Assembly: GCA_017854775.1 (NCBI GenBank)
Contig: JAFMHC010000005.1
Coordinates: forward strand, 1-62,917
Direction: 5' to 3'
Source: Gammaproteobacteria bacterium
GTDB lineage: Bacteria > Pseudomonadota > Gammaproteobacteria > Arenicellales > Arenicellaceae
Length of the DNA stretch: 62,917 nt
Within the stretch, counting starts at the first letter, position 1; every line of letters begins with the position of its first letter. The translations under genes were made by a program, and so were the position numbers. Positions 8,719-17,621 of this stretch are shown piece after piece. Under the pieces are notes generated by a model. That model saw only the letters and a list, made by a program, of their open reading frames with translations. It had not been told where the DNA came from and ran no database searches.

Positions 8719-9642
8719 ATGAGCCAGGGCGCATTGCAAGATATCGATGCTTATTTGCAGGTATTGTCGGTCGAGCGCCGTTTATCCCAGCACACTATAA
8801 AGGCCTATCGGCGAGACCTAAATAAGCTGATCTTGTTTTGTGATGGACGCGGATTATTGTTATGGCAGGGCCTGAACAACCATGTGGCACGGCTCTTTTC
8901 AGCTAGTCTCAATGCGCATGGAATGCATGCCAAAAGTATTCAAAGAATTTTGTCTGCTTGCCGAGGGATGAGCGCCTATTTGATCCAAAAAGGCGAACTC
9001 AGTACCAATCCATTCGATGACGTACGAGCGCCCAAGGCTGAGAAGCGTTTACCTAAGACATTGAGTGTCGACCAAATCACGTCTCTGGTTGAAATTAGTT
9101 TAGACGACCCGTTAAGTTATCGCGACAAAGCAATTTTAGAGTTGTTTTATTCCTCTGGCTTGCGCTTGTCTGAGCTATGTTCGTTAGACTTGAATGATCT
9201 CAATCTTCCCCAAAAAATGCTAAGAGTAACCGGCAAGGGCGATAGAATGCGCGACTTACCGATAGGCCGCCAAGCAGATCAGGCGATTCGTAATTGGTTG
9301 TTACAGCGCAATTCTCTTGCGCTTAAGGACTATCAAGCATTGTTCGTTAGTAAGCACGGCAATCGTATCAGTGTGCGAAATATACAGGCACGAGTGAAGC
9401 ACTGGGCGGCAAAGCAAGGCATTGAGGTATCGGTAAGCCCACATATGTTGCGCCATTCATTTGCGACTCATCTGCTTGAGTCCAGTGGTGAGCTAAGGTC
9501 GGTTCAAGAGCTGCTCGGTCACGCTAATATAAGCACCACACAAATCTATACGCATCTGGATTTTCAGCATCTTGCTCAGGTCTATGATGATGCGCATCCT
9601 CGCGCTAAGAAAAAGTCTAAGACAGACGGTGAAAAACAATGA
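8719..9642 (+). CDS. xerC: Site-specific tyrosine recombinase XerC
   Basis: 307 residues. It resolves chromosome dimers at dif together with XerD. The catalytic set is present: Arg149 (SGLRLSEL), Lys173 (TGKGDR), His242 and Arg245 (PHMLRHSF), His268 (LLGHANI) and Tyr277 (TTQIYTH). The N-terminal SAM-like core-binding domain spans about 5-95. The ATG at 8707 upstream meets a stop four codons later, so 8719 is the start. It overlaps the next gene by ATGA. This is the housekeeping recombinase, not an integrase of a mobile element. Confidence 0.95.
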   Translation: MSQGALQDIDAYLQVLSVERRLSQHTIKAYRRDLNKLILFCDGRGLLLWQGLNNHVARLFSASLNAHGMHAKSIQRILSACRGMSAYLIQKGELSTNPFDDVRAPKAEKRLPKTLSVDQITSLVEISLDDPLSYRDKAILELFYSSGLRLSELCSLDLNDLNLPQKMLRVTGKGDRMRDLPIGRQADQAIRNWLLQRNSLALKDYQALFVSKHGNRISVRNIQARVKHWAAKQGIEVSVSPHMLRHSFATHLLESSGELRSVQELLGHANISTTQIYTHLDFQHLAQVYDDAHPRAKKKSKTDGEKQ

Positions 9643-10817
9643 AACAATATTCAACCATTTCGAAATTTCTGCATTGGAGTGTTGCTGGTTTAATTGTGGC
9701 CCAATATGTTTTAGCCGAGCTCGCTGAAAATGCCAAGCATAACGATAAAATTCTTGAGCAGCTGGCGCTATTGGCGAATCATAAATCCATTGGCATTACT
9801 ATTTTACTGCTGGCTGTTGTTCGGCTAATTTATAGGCTGCGAAGCCCTGCTCCGAGTTTACCAACCTCAATGGTTAAATGGCAGGTTAGCGCATCGAAGG
9901 CATCGCATTTTCTGCTCTATGGCCTGTTGTTTGCTTTGCCGATTAGCGGTTGGTTAATGTCGTCGGCAAAAGCCTATACGGTTAGTTGGTTTAATCTTGT
10001 CTCGCTGCCTGATTTAGTGGCGCCAAGTAAGTCTCTCGCCGACCTATTGCACCTAACACATCACTATTTAGGCGAAGCACTATTTGTTGTTGCCTTGATT
10101 CATATTCTAGCCGCGTTGAAACATCATTTTATTGATAAAGACGAGGTCTTGACTCGCATGTCTAGTAAGTTTAGCTGGCTGCTTTTCGTGATCATAATTG
10201 TGCTTGTTGTTGCTGTGTTTGGGCGATTTTTTAAGACAGAGTCGGTGAACACCAATAAACCTCAAGTTCAGCAAGCTCTTGGGCTAGAATCATTGGAGGC
10301 CCCAGCCGTATCGCAAAGTGACCTTCCGCTATGGCAGATCGACTACCAACAAAGCACGATCAGATTTATCGGTGATCAGGCGGGAGCGAGCTTCACAGGG
10401 GAATGGCAGCGTTGGTCGGCGGAGATTCAATTTGACGCCAAGCGATTAGACGAGGCTCGATTTAATGTCGAAATCGATACCGCCTCTGGGTTCTCTAACG
10501 ATCAAGAGCGTGACGATACTATTCGCTCGAACGATTTTTTTGCTGTAGAGTCTTTTCCCCAAGCTGGTTATCGCGCGGATAAATTCTTGCAAACGGAAGA
10601 CGGTTATCAAAGCATGGGCAAACTTTCTATCAAAGCCATTTCGGCTGATGTGGTACTGAGGTTTAACGTTGTTGATGATGGTGAATTTAAAGTATTGACT
10701 GGTACTGCCGTGCTTGATCGGCTGCTATGGAATGTCGGTACTGGCGACTGGGCCGATACTACATGGGTAGGCCAGAGCGTGAAAGTTGAAGTACGAGTTG
10801 TTGCTAAAGCCGATTGA
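9639..10817 (+). CDS. Cytochrome b561 fused to a YceI-like lipid-binding domain
   Basis: 392 residues. The N-terminal part (about 1-195) is a four-helix di-haem cytochrome b561 with candidate haem ligands His12, His48, His141/142 and His155. An extra hydrophobic segment (about 178-196, LLFVIIIVLVVAVFG) leads into a C-terminal YceI domain (about 230-392, IDYQQSTIRFIGDQAGASF). YceI proteins bind isoprenoid chains in a lipocalin-like barrel, and b561 exchanges electrons with quinol, so this may pass electrons to or from a polyprenoid in the periplasm. The start overlaps xerC by ATGA. The two families are more often encoded as separate neighbours. Confidence 0.9.
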   Translation: MKQYSTISKFLHWSVAGLIVAQYVLAELAENAKHNDKILEQLALLANHKSIGITILLLAVVRLIYRLRSPAPSLPTSMVKWQVSASKASHFLLYGLLFALPISGWLMSSAKAYTVSWFNLVSLPDLVAPSKSLADLLHLTHHYLGEALFVVALIHILAALKHHFIDKDEVLTRMSSKFSWLLFVIIIVLVVAVFGRFFKTESVNTNKPQVQQALGLESLEAPAVSQSDLPLWQIDYQQSTIRFIGDQAGASFTGEWQRWSAEIQFDAKRLDEARFNVEIDTASGFSNDQERDDTIRSNDFFAVESFPQAGYRADKFLQTEDGYQSMGKLSIKAISADVVLRFNVVDDGEFKVLTGTAVLDRLLWNVGTGDWADTTWVGQSVKVEVRVVAKAD

Positions 10818-10882
10818 TTTAGATAGCTGGCCTAGCTTCAGAAGAGTTGCAAAGCTAAGATCCAAATTACAGGAAAACAATT

Positions 10883-11146
10883 GTGAGCATAGAATTACTC
10901 GCCAATATTATTGGCATGGTCGGCACTTTATTTGTGGTCGGTTCTTATTTTTTAATGCAGCTAAATAAGTTAGACCCAAAAGGCTTACGATTTAATCTGA
11001 TAAATCTGTTGGGCGCTATTTTTCTATTGCTAAGCCTATTGGTACATTTCAATTTAGCAAGTTTCGTGATTGAACTGTTCTGGATTGCCGCTTCAATTAT
11101 AGGTATCTATAACCATTGGCAGAAAACGCCACCGAGCACGGCATAG
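10883..11146 (+). CDS. Small integral membrane protein (CBU_0592 family)
   Basis: 87 residues, GTG start at 10883 with AGGAAA ahead. It has three hydrophobic segments and the pattern GTLFVVGSYFLMQ...FNLINLLGA...IGIYNHW found in the small CBU_0592-type membrane protein family. The function is unknown. It lies 65 bases after the b561-YceI gene on the same strand and could be the last gene of that operon. Confidence 0.75.
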   Translation: MSIELLANIIGMVGTLFVVGSYFLMQLNKLDPKGLRFNLINLLGAIFLLLSLLVHFNLASFVIELFWIAASIIGIYNHWQKTPPSTA

Positions 11147-11196
11147 TAGAGGGCGGGTCTCAAATGCTTGTTATCGATAAAGCGGTAACCCTTACT

Positions 11197-11862
11197 TTAG
11201 AAGCGCGGTAGCACGGCCAATTCAACTTGGCCGTCGATCAAGGTGATATTACTTATGGATAGATACTTTATCGCTAAGTCAGTGGTATTGGCGAGTTCGA
11301 CCTTTGCGCCCAGTTGGCGTAATGAGCTATTTGAAATTGGGATAGCGCCAACCTTTATGTGAAAATCATCTTTAATCGCGAGGTTGCCATTACGGACAAT
11401 TGGCGTGCCGTAGACCGTTAGGGCCACTCTAGAGTCGTTCAAGAACGGGAAAATACGGTCTAATTTTTCAACTGCTTTGCGTGCTTTTGGATCAATTTTT
11501 TCAACTTTGTCTAAATTAATGATCGCGCTTAATTCCAACTGATCCTTATTGATGAAGGCTTTAACTGCGTCGCTGACGGCGAGTAATTTTTGGCCATCTT
11601 CGTCTGCTTTTAAGCTAGCCAACATAATCGCGTTAAATTCGACTTCGCTGAAGGTTACTTTTCCATTTAGAATTTGATCAACTTTGTTGCCGAGAAATTT
11701 TGATATCCCTTGTTTTTCGATTTTCTGACTTAGCGCTTCGGCGGCTTGATCTTGTTGCGAACTCTCTTGGCTATACCATTTAGGTAGAGACTGCGCTGAA
11801 TACCAAACATAGCCAGTGACAGCAACTGCAAGCAGAAATAAAAAAGCTAAAAATCTAAGCAT
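11197..11862 (-). CDS. Membrane-anchored periplasmic protein of unknown function
   Basis: 221 residues. One N-terminal hydrophobic segment (LAFLFLLAVAVTGYVWY, about 4-20) anchors a predicted beta-rich periplasmic domain with a repeated pattern of hydrophobic strands in the last 120 residues (VALTVYGTPIVRNGNLAI, VELAVLPRF). It resembles YpmS/DUF2140-like or Asm-related single-domain proteins only in general shape, so no function is assigned. It is the second gene after the thioesterase on the minus strand. Confidence 0.7.
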   Translation of the reverse strand: MLRFLAFLFLLAVAVTGYVWYSAQSLPKWYSQESSQQDQAAEALSQKIEKQGISKFLGNKVDQILNGKVTFSEVEFNAIMLASLKADEDGQKLLAVSDAVKAFINKDQLELSAIINLDKVEKIDPKARKAVEKLDRIFPFLNDSRVALTVYGTPIVRNGNLAIKDDFHIKVGAIPISNSSLRQLGAKVELANTTDLAIKYLSISNITLIDGQVELAVLPRF

Positions 11863-11933
11863 TGTGAAAACTCGGAAATATAAATAGTGATGGCAATTTT
11901 TTGCCTGGTAGTGATAACTCGTAGCTAAGTAAC

Positions 11934-12296
11934 TTACTTGGCGATTTTTATACTGGTTTTGGCACCACTCTTGTCCACACAGACAAAAGTAATATTGTTT
12001 TCAAACAGGGTTGCTTCAGACTCGGTATTGTAGCGAGCGCCGTAGACTTTGACGTTATAGGTGATCGAGGTATTGCCTATGCGAGTCTTGCTACAATGAA
12101 AGCGTAATATTTGCCCTTCTCGGATTGGGTTTCTAAATTCCACATTATCCAAACCGATAGTAACAAAGTGTTGACCTGGAAAGTCTAAACTGACACGAAT
12201 GTAGGCGATTTCATCAACCCACTTGAGCAAGGTGCCGCCAAATAAACTGCCGTAGTCGTTTAAGTCGGCAGGAAGGACTATCTTGTAATGTTCCAT
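11934..12296 (-). CDS. Hotdog-fold acyl-CoA thioesterase
   Basis: About 120 residues, a single hotdog domain. DYGSLFGGTLLKWVDEIAY carries the acyl-CoA thioesterase catalytic region (Asn/Asp before the GG and a Trp-Xaa-Asp on the hot-dog helix). VEFRNPIREGQIL and the N..T/S YNV strands follow as in YciA/ACOT-type enzymes. It hydrolyses acyl-CoA of unknown chain length in the cytoplasm. ATG 12296 is preferred, since the longer frame would need a TTG at 12305. Confidence 0.85.
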   Translation of the reverse strand: MEHYKIVLPADLNDYGSLFGGTLLKWVDEIAYIRVSLDFPGQHFVTIGLDNVEFRNPIREGQILRFHCSKTRIGNTSITYNVKVYGARYNTESEATLFENNITFVCVDKSGAKTSIKIAK

Positions 12297-12427
12297 AAAT
12301 GGCAATTTGGTCGCTGTTTAAGTCTCAAAATAACATGATTTTTGTGCAAGTGCTTATGTGCTTAAGCAATAGAGGCTATACTTGAATGATAAATAATAAA
12401 GGCCTCATATTGATTGTGAGCGCCTAA

Positions 12428-12472
12428 ATTGCTAGTGCTTAGCTGCTAGTACTTAAGTTGCTAATATCTATG
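12428..12472. repeat. Degenerate tandem repeat, 15 bp x 3, ending on a start codon
   Basis: ATTGCTAGTGCTTAG, CTGCTAGTACTTAAG and TTGCTAATATCTATG follow one another at 12428-12442, 12443-12457 and 12458-12472. The last unit ends with the ATG of the DUF971 gene, so the leader of that gene is made of the repeat. It explains why a TTG at 12458 looks like an alternative start. Confidence 0.7.
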
Positions 12473-12847
12473 AATATAACACCAACCGACATTCGCCTTC
12501 ACAGTAAATCTAGGCTGCTTGAAATTGTCTTTAAAGAAGAGACATTCATGTTGCCATGTGAATATTTGCGAGTTAATTCACCGTCGGCTGAAGTCAAAGG
12601 TCACGGCCCCGGGCAAGAAGTGTTGCAGCTCAATAAAGAAGCGGTAAACATTGTTTCTATTGAACCCGTCGGCCACTATGCTGTTCGTTTGATCTACAGT
12701 GATTCACATAGTTCAGGTCTTTATACTTGGGACTACCTATATGAGTTAGGTAACAACCGCTATTGCAAATGGCAAGACTATTTAGCCCAGCTTAAAGATG
12801 CAGGTGAACAGCGCGAGCCTCAAGAAAACGATCAATATTTAGTGTAA
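12470..12847 (+). CDS. DUF971 protein (gamma-butyrobetaine hydroxylase N-terminal-like)
   Basis: 125 residues from ATG 12470. PTDIRLHSKSRLLEIVF...LPCEYLRVNSPSAEV and YAVRLIYSDSHSSGLYTWDYL define the DUF971 fold, which is the N-terminal domain of gamma-butyrobetaine hydroxylases but here stands alone. Family members are found near iron-sulfur or ubiquinone genes. It sits 18 bases ahead of ubiE, so co-transcription with the ubiquinone genes is likely. Confidence 0.88.
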   Translation: MNITPTDIRLHSKSRLLEIVFKEETFMLPCEYLRVNSPSAEVKGHGPGQEVLQLNKEAVNIVSIEPVGHYAVRLIYSDSHSSGLYTWDYLYELGNNRYCKWQDYLAQLKDAGEQREPQENDQYLV

Positions 12848-12865
12848 TTACTTAAGACTATAACT

Positions 12866-13618
12866 ATGTCAGATACTCAAAATAAAACTCACTTCGGCTT
12901 CCAAGAAGTTGATGAGAACGATAAACAAGGCATGGTCAAGGGCGTGTTCCGGGCGGTGGCTGATAATTACGACGTTATGAACGATGCAATGTCGATGGGT
13001 GTTCATCGCGCTTGGAAGTGGTTCGCGGTGGCACAAAGCGGCGTTCAAGCCGGTGATCGAGTTCTCGACTTAGCTGCAGGTAGCGGAGACCTGTCACTTA
13101 AATTTGCTCAAAAAGTAGGTGATCAAGGACAGGTTATTGTCACCGACATCAACGAAGCTATGCTTGAGCAAGGTCGCAAACGTCTGACTGATGCGGGTGT
13201 CGCCGGTAATGTTAATTACTGTTTAGTTAATGCCGAGAACTTGCCCTTTGAGGATAATACCTTTGATTGTATTTCTATCAGTTTTGGCTTGCGTAATGTG
13301 ACACGCAAAGAAGTCGCGTTGGCATCGATGCAGCGATGCCTAAAGCCTGGCGGCAGGGTTATCATCCTAGAGTTTTCTCAGCCAACTAATGAAACTTTTC
13401 GAAAATTCTATGACGCCTACTCGTTTAACGTTATACCCAAATTAGGCGAGATTATTTCCAATGATAGAGATAGTTATCAATATCTTGTCGAATCAATTCG
13501 CAAGCATCCTCCGCAAGAAGAGCTCAAGCAAATGATGTTAGACGCTGGCTTTGATCGAGTGCGCTATCACAACTTAACTGGCGGAATCGTTGCTCTGCAT
13601 ATCGGCTATAAGTATTAG
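12866..13618 (+). CDS. ubiE: Ubiquinone/menaquinone C-methyltransferase UbiE
   Basis: 250 residues. It is a class I SAM-dependent methyltransferase that adds the C-methyl group to the quinone ring. It shows the SAM motif [16 protein letters not shown], the UbiE signature [17 protein letters not shown] and [15 protein letters not shown] at the C-terminus. It is followed after a few bases by ubiJ and ubiB, the standard gammaproteobacterial order. Confidence 0.97.
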   Translation: MSDTQNKTHFGFQEVDENDKQGMVKGVFRAVADNYDVMNDAMSMGVHRAWKWFAVAQSGVQAGDRVLDLAAGSGDLSLKFAQKVGDQGQVIVTDINEAMLEQGRKRLTDAGVAGNVNYCLVNAENLPFEDNTFDCISISFGLRNVTRKEVALASMQRCLKPGGRVIILEFSQPTNETFRKFYDAYSFNVIPKLGEIISNDRDSYQYLVESIRKHPPQEELKQMMLDAGFDRVRYHNLTGGIVALHIGYKY

Positions 13619-13626
13619 GTTTGTTA

Positions 13627-14220
13627 ATGCTGTTAGATTTATTTGAATTAGCCAGCAACAAATCGCTGGAGCATGACCCGCAAACGCTAGAGCGTTTAGC
13701 AAAGTTGCAAGGTAAGACGATGACCTTGAAGATTAAGTCAATCGGCCAGTCGGTGTCGGTAACGCCTTACCCTGAAGGTTTGGAGTTCAGTCATGATGCA
13801 CCGCAAAAAGTTGATGTGACCTTGAGTGCCACCTTAGGCGCAATGATTAAGATATCGCGCTATGGAATGGACAACGCCGAGCTGGAACCAGGCGAGTTAG
13901 AAATTGCTGGAGACCCTATTGTCGGCCAACGTTTCGCGCAGGTTATCTCCGATCTAAATATTGATTGGGAAGCTCTTCTCGCCGAGCATTTTGGTGAATC
14001 ACCCGCTAAGGCGATTACCTTTGCGGCTGGACAGGCGAAGGTCTTTGCTGATGAGTCGAAAATAAGGCTTAAGGAGTTTCTTAATACCTTGATCAAAAAC
14101 GATATGGCACTGGTGGCCGACAAAACCGAGGTTGAAGTCTACCTTGACGAAGTTGACACCCTGCGTGCCGATGTAGATCGTCTGAGTGCTCGGCTCGAGC
14201 GCTTAAAAACTAAGATTTAG
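13627..14220 (+). CDS. ubiJ: Ubiquinone biosynthesis accessory factor UbiJ (SCP2 domain)
   Basis: 197 residues from ATG 13627 (six bases after a possible TTG). An N-terminal SCP2-like lipid-binding domain (about 25-110, with VDVTLSATLGAMI and LEIAGDPIVGQRFA) is followed by a C-terminal coiled coil (about 165-197, VDTLRADVDRLSARLERL). UbiJ binds the hydrophobic quinone intermediates within the soluble Ubi complex. Its position between ubiE and ubiB supports the call. Confidence 0.93.
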   Translation: MLLDLFELASNKSLEHDPQTLERLAKLQGKTMTLKIKSIGQSVSVTPYPEGLEFSHDAPQKVDVTLSATLGAMIKISRYGMDNAELEPGELEIAGDPIVGQRFAQVISDLNIDWEALLAEHFGESPAKAITFAAGQAKVFADESKIRLKEFLNTLIKNDMALVADKTEVEVYLDEVDTLRADVDRLSARLERLKTKI

Positions 14221-14235
14221 GTAGATACGATTTAG

Positions 14236-15903
14236 ATGCAAAAAATAAGCTCTCCAATCGCCCGATTGTGGCAAATTCGTCGTGTTGTTAAAAAATACGG
14301 TTTGGCTTCACTGCTGAACGAGCTTAATCTCACCAAGCCTGCGAGGCTCGCTGTTCGCGCCACATTAGGGCGTAGCCCAGAGCTTGCTGACCCGAGAGGC
14401 ATTCGCATTCGCCAAGCGTTAGAAGAGCTGGGGCCAGTGTTCGTCAAGCTAGGTCAAACGCTGTCAACACGGCCAGATTTGCTACCGCCAGATATTGCTA
14501 TCGAGTTGACCAAATTACAAGATCAAGTGCCTGCATTTCCGGCCGAACAGTCGATGGATATTATTCGTCGGGCGTATGGCGACGAGTTTGACGCTATATT
14601 TGAATCCGTCGAGCAGCAACCTCTGGCATCGGCGTCGGTTGCCCAAGTGCATGCCGCAACGTTGAAAGAAGGTCTATCAATCGTAGGCCAGAATGGTGTT
14701 AGTAACCGCAACGTCATTATAAAAGTATTGCGCCCCGGTATTGAGGCTGTCATTGAGAGCGACCTCAAAGTAATGTACACCTTTGCCGGTTTGTTGCAAA
14801 AACATTGGTCGCGAGGTAAGCAATTTCGACCTCTCGATGTGATAAAAGAATACGATCACACGATTCACGGTGAGCTAGACCTTCGAGTTGAGGCCGCTAA
14901 TGGTGCTCGCATGGGTGCTAACTTTGAAGACAGTGATTTAATTTACGTGCCTAGAATTTACTGGGACTTCACCAAGCGTAATGTTCTGGTGATGGAGCGT
15001 ATATACGGCACGTCGATTCGCGAAATAGCCCTATTGAAAGAGAAAGGCTATAGCATGAAGTCGCTTGGTGAAGACGGTGTTGAAACCTTTTTTAAACAAG
15101 CATTCGAAGATAATTTTTTCCACGCCGATATGCACGCCGGTAATATTTTTGTCTCCGACGCGGGTAAGTGGATTGCCATAGATTTTGGCATCATGGGCAC
15201 ACTTGACGAACAAGATAAGCAATATCTTGGGCAGATGCTATTAGGCTTTTTCAATCGAGACTATGCCACCATTGTACAGGCCCATTTGCGAGCTGGTTGG
15301 GTACCGGCCGATACTAATGCGATAGAGTTCGAGCAGGCTATTCGAGTGGTATGTGAGCCTATTTTTGCTAAGCCGATTAGTGAGATATCATTTGGTAATG
15401 TGTTGATGCAGTTGTTTCAAACTGTACGACGTTTTGAAATGCCGGTACAGCCTCAGCTAGTGTTGCTTTATAAAACGCTGCTTAATATCGAAGGCCTCGG
15501 CCGGCAGTTGTACCCCGACTTAAACTTGTGGGATACCGCTAAGCCATTTTTAGAAAATTGGATGAAACAGCAGCTGTCGCCTAAGGGCTTGATCGAAGAG
15601 TTGCAGCGAGAGTGGCCTCAGATGCGAGCACTGTTGCCGGAACTTCCTATGTTGTTGAAAGCGACTATAGAGCGACAGAAAGAAGAACAGAAAGAACGAC
15701 AGAGAAATGGGCTAACGTCATCGGTGGCAGAGGCATCCAGCTTACAAACAAAGTTGGGTATGGCAGCAACCGTTCTGGGTACCTTTCATAGCATTATCTC
15801 GCAACACCCGTCGCTAGCCGATGCGCCGTTCGCAAGTGCTGGGCCATGGGTAGCCGGTGTCGGTGTTATCTTGGTGTTGTTGACGCGCCAAAAGAGCCCT
15901 TGA
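14236..15903 (+). CDS. ubiB: Ubiquinone biosynthesis ATPase/kinase-like UbiB
   Basis: 555 residues. ABC1/ADCK atypical kinase-like protein needed for ubiquinone synthesis. The KxGQ-type motif KLGQTLSTRPDLLP is at residues 71-84 and the A-rich loop SASVAQVHAA follows. The catalytic HADMHAGN and the DFG-like IDFGIMG are in the middle. Two hydrophobic segments close to the C-terminus (about 505-555) anchor it to the inner membrane. It is the last gene of the ubiEJB operon and converges on ftsX. Confidence 0.96.
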   Translation: MQKISSPIARLWQIRRVVKKYGLASLLNELNLTKPARLAVRATLGRSPELADPRGIRIRQALEELGPVFVKLGQTLSTRPDLLPPDIAIELTKLQDQVPAFPAEQSMDIIRRAYGDEFDAIFESVEQQPLASASVAQVHAATLKEGLSIVGQNGVSNRNVIIKVLRPGIEAVIESDLKVMYTFAGLLQKHWSRGKQFRPLDVIKEYDHTIHGELDLRVEAANGARMGANFEDSDLIYVPRIYWDFTKRNVLVMERIYGTSIREIALLKEKGYSMKSLGEDGVETFFKQAFEDNFFHADMHAGNIFVSDAGKWIAIDFGIMGTLDEQDKQYLGQMLLGFFNRDYATIVQAHLRAGWVPADTNAIEFEQAIRVVCEPIFAKPISEISFGNVLMQLFQTVRRFEMPVQPQLVLLYKTLLNIEGLGRQLYPDLNLWDTAKPFLENWMKQQLSPKGLIEELQREWPQMRALLPELPMLLKATIERQKEEQKERQRNGLTSSVAEASSLQTKLGMAATVLGTFHSIISQHPSLADAPFASAGPWVAGVGVILVLLTRQKSP

Positions 15904-15931
15904 GTGGCCCTCTTGTGAAGCTAAGCATAAT

Positions 15932-16858
15932 TTATTTCGGCTGAATGTTGCGCAGGTGTTGTGCGACTGACCATCGAGCCGCCAACCAACCAAGAAACGT
16001 ACCGATGGCAATTAAGGCAAAAACCTCGCTAAGCGTAACTCGATGAATTAAGGCGTCGCTACTATAGAGAGTGGCCAGATCTGACATTGGTTGATGGGTT
16101 AGTTCAGCGGCGATTAATAGCAGGCCTAGAGAAATAAGCGCGCCGAGAAGCCCAAATAAAGCGCCGTAGTAAAGAAATGGTCGTCTAACGAAGGAATCGG
16201 TGCCGCCGACTAGTTTTGTTATCTCAATTTCTTGCTTGCGGTTGAAAATTAGCAGCTTGATGGTATTGCCTACGATCAATACTAAGGCCAGTGCTAGTAA
16301 TGCGCTTAACAATAGCGATACTCGGCTAAAAACCAGCAGTATGGCGTTAAATCGGTCAGTCCAGTCTAAGTCTAGTCTGACGGTGTCGATACCGTCAAAT
16401 TGAGTTAACTGGTCTTTGAGAGCCATCAAACTTTCTGATTTTGCCGATGCTTTGTCGGGCATTACCACGATTGATGCCGGTAAAGGGTTGCCACCCAAAA
16501 AAGTAAGCTCTTGTTCAAGGCTTACATTATCGTCAGAGAGAAGTCTAAATTCGGCTAATGCTTGCTCTGGCGTTATAAATTCAGCCAGTTCTATAGATGG
16601 GTGCAGTTGAATTTCTTCAAAAATCAGTTCAGCGGCGCTGTCACTGAGGTCTTTTTGCAGAAAAATACTGATCTGTGGGCGACCTTCCCAGTTACTGCTT
16701 AAGCTCTGTGCGCTTTTTATGCCAACGTAAAGCAGGCTTGGCAGTAGTAAGGTTATAGCAATAATCAGCAGCGTGTTAATGCTTGTCATCGGTGTGCGCC
16801 GCATGTCACCAAGGGTGGCGAACAATACCTGTAGATGTCGGCTTAGATAAGTGATCAT
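15932..16858 (-). CDS. ftsX: Cell division protein FtsX
   Basis: 308 residues. The permease-like partner of FtsE controls septal peptidoglycan hydrolases. It has a cytoplasmic N-terminus, TM1 (about 27-48, INTLLIIAITLLLPSLLYVG), a periplasmic domain (about 50-170) and three C-terminal helices. Its ATG overlaps the end of ftsE by four bases. In many relatives rpoH follows ftsX; here the gene end faces ubiB instead. Confidence 0.95.
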   Translation of the reverse strand: MITYLSRHLQVLFATLGDMRRTPMTSINTLLIIAITLLLPSLLYVGIKSAQSLSSNWEGRPQISIFLQKDLSDSAAELIFEEIQLHPSIELAEFITPEQALAEFRLLSDDNVSLEQELTFLGGNPLPASIVVMPDKASAKSESLMALKDQLTQFDGIDTVRLDLDWTDRFNAILLVFSRVSLLLSALLALALVLIVGNTIKLLIFNRKQEIEITKLVGGTDSFVRRPFLYYGALFGLLGALISLGLLLIAAELTHQPMSDLATLYSSDALIHRVTLSEVFALIAIGTFLGWLAARWSVAQHLRNIQPK

Positions 16859-17556
16859 TGATGATCACCACTGGTGAGATCATCTCCGCTAAAGGTTGGG
16901 TTAGGCTGAACTAATGCGCCGTTATTTAGTTGTAATGTACGCTTGCCTAGTCGCCCAACTTGGCGTAGGTCATGGGTGGCGATTAATACGGTGACACCAA
17001 CTCGGTTGAAGTCAGAGAAGATATCAATGATTTCGTCGGACAGTGCTTCGTCGAGATTGCCGGTTGGCTCATCCGCCAACAAGATATTGGGGCGATTTAT
17101 AACCGCTCGGGCAATGCCGACTCGCTGTTGTTCACCGCCGGAAAGCGTAATTGGTGATTGATTTTCTTTGCCGGATAAACCGACTTTACTTAGTGCTGCG
17201 CGCACCCTTTTTTTGATTTCGTCATGTGGCATGCCGATAACAATTAGCGGCAGCGCAACGTTATCAAAAACAGATCGATCGAAAAGTAGTTTATGGTCCT
17301 GAAATATGACCCCTATCTCGCGCCTCAATGCCGGAATCTTAGCGGGTTTCATTCGGCTTAAATTCTGATTATCGACAATTATTTGGCCGGATGTTGGTTT
17401 CTCAATACGCGTGATTAACTTAAATAAGGTGCTTTTTCCGGCACCCGAATGGCCCGATATAAAGGCCATTTCACCCGCAGCTAATTCGAAGCTCACATCT
17501 TTCAATGCTTCGTGTCCATTAGGGTAGCGTTTGTTGACGTGGCTCAGTCTTATCAT
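16855..17556 (-). CDS. ftsE: Cell division ATP-binding protein FtsE
   Basis: 233 residues. ABC-type ATPase: Walker A SGHSGAGKST, signature LSGGEQQRVGIARA, Walker B ILLADEPTGNLD and H-loop ATHD. The N-terminal MIRLSHVNKRYPNGHEAL is typical of FtsE. It lies between ftsY and ftsX, so the order ftsY-ftsE-ftsX is the conventional one. Confidence 0.96.
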   Translation of the reverse strand: MIRLSHVNKRYPNGHEALKDVSFELAAGEMAFISGHSGAGKSTLFKLITRIEKPTSGQIIVDNQNLSRMKPAKIPALRREIGVIFQDHKLLFDRSVFDNVALPLIVIGMPHDEIKKRVRAALSKVGLSGKENQSPITLSGGEQQRVGIARAVINRPNILLADEPTGNLDEALSDEIIDIFSDFNRVGVTVLIATHDLRQVGRLGKRTLQLNNGALVQPNPTFSGDDLTSGDHQ

Positions 17557-17621
17557 CTCAGTTCTATTATATTAGTCTTATTTTCTTAGCTTTATCATCA
17601 AGTTTGTATCTAATCCGTTGT

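Noticed and set aside
8719-9642. Tyrosine recombinase as a sign of a mobile element
   Set aside because: It is XerC in its conserved dapF-DUF484-xerC context; no attachment sites or phage genes are nearby.
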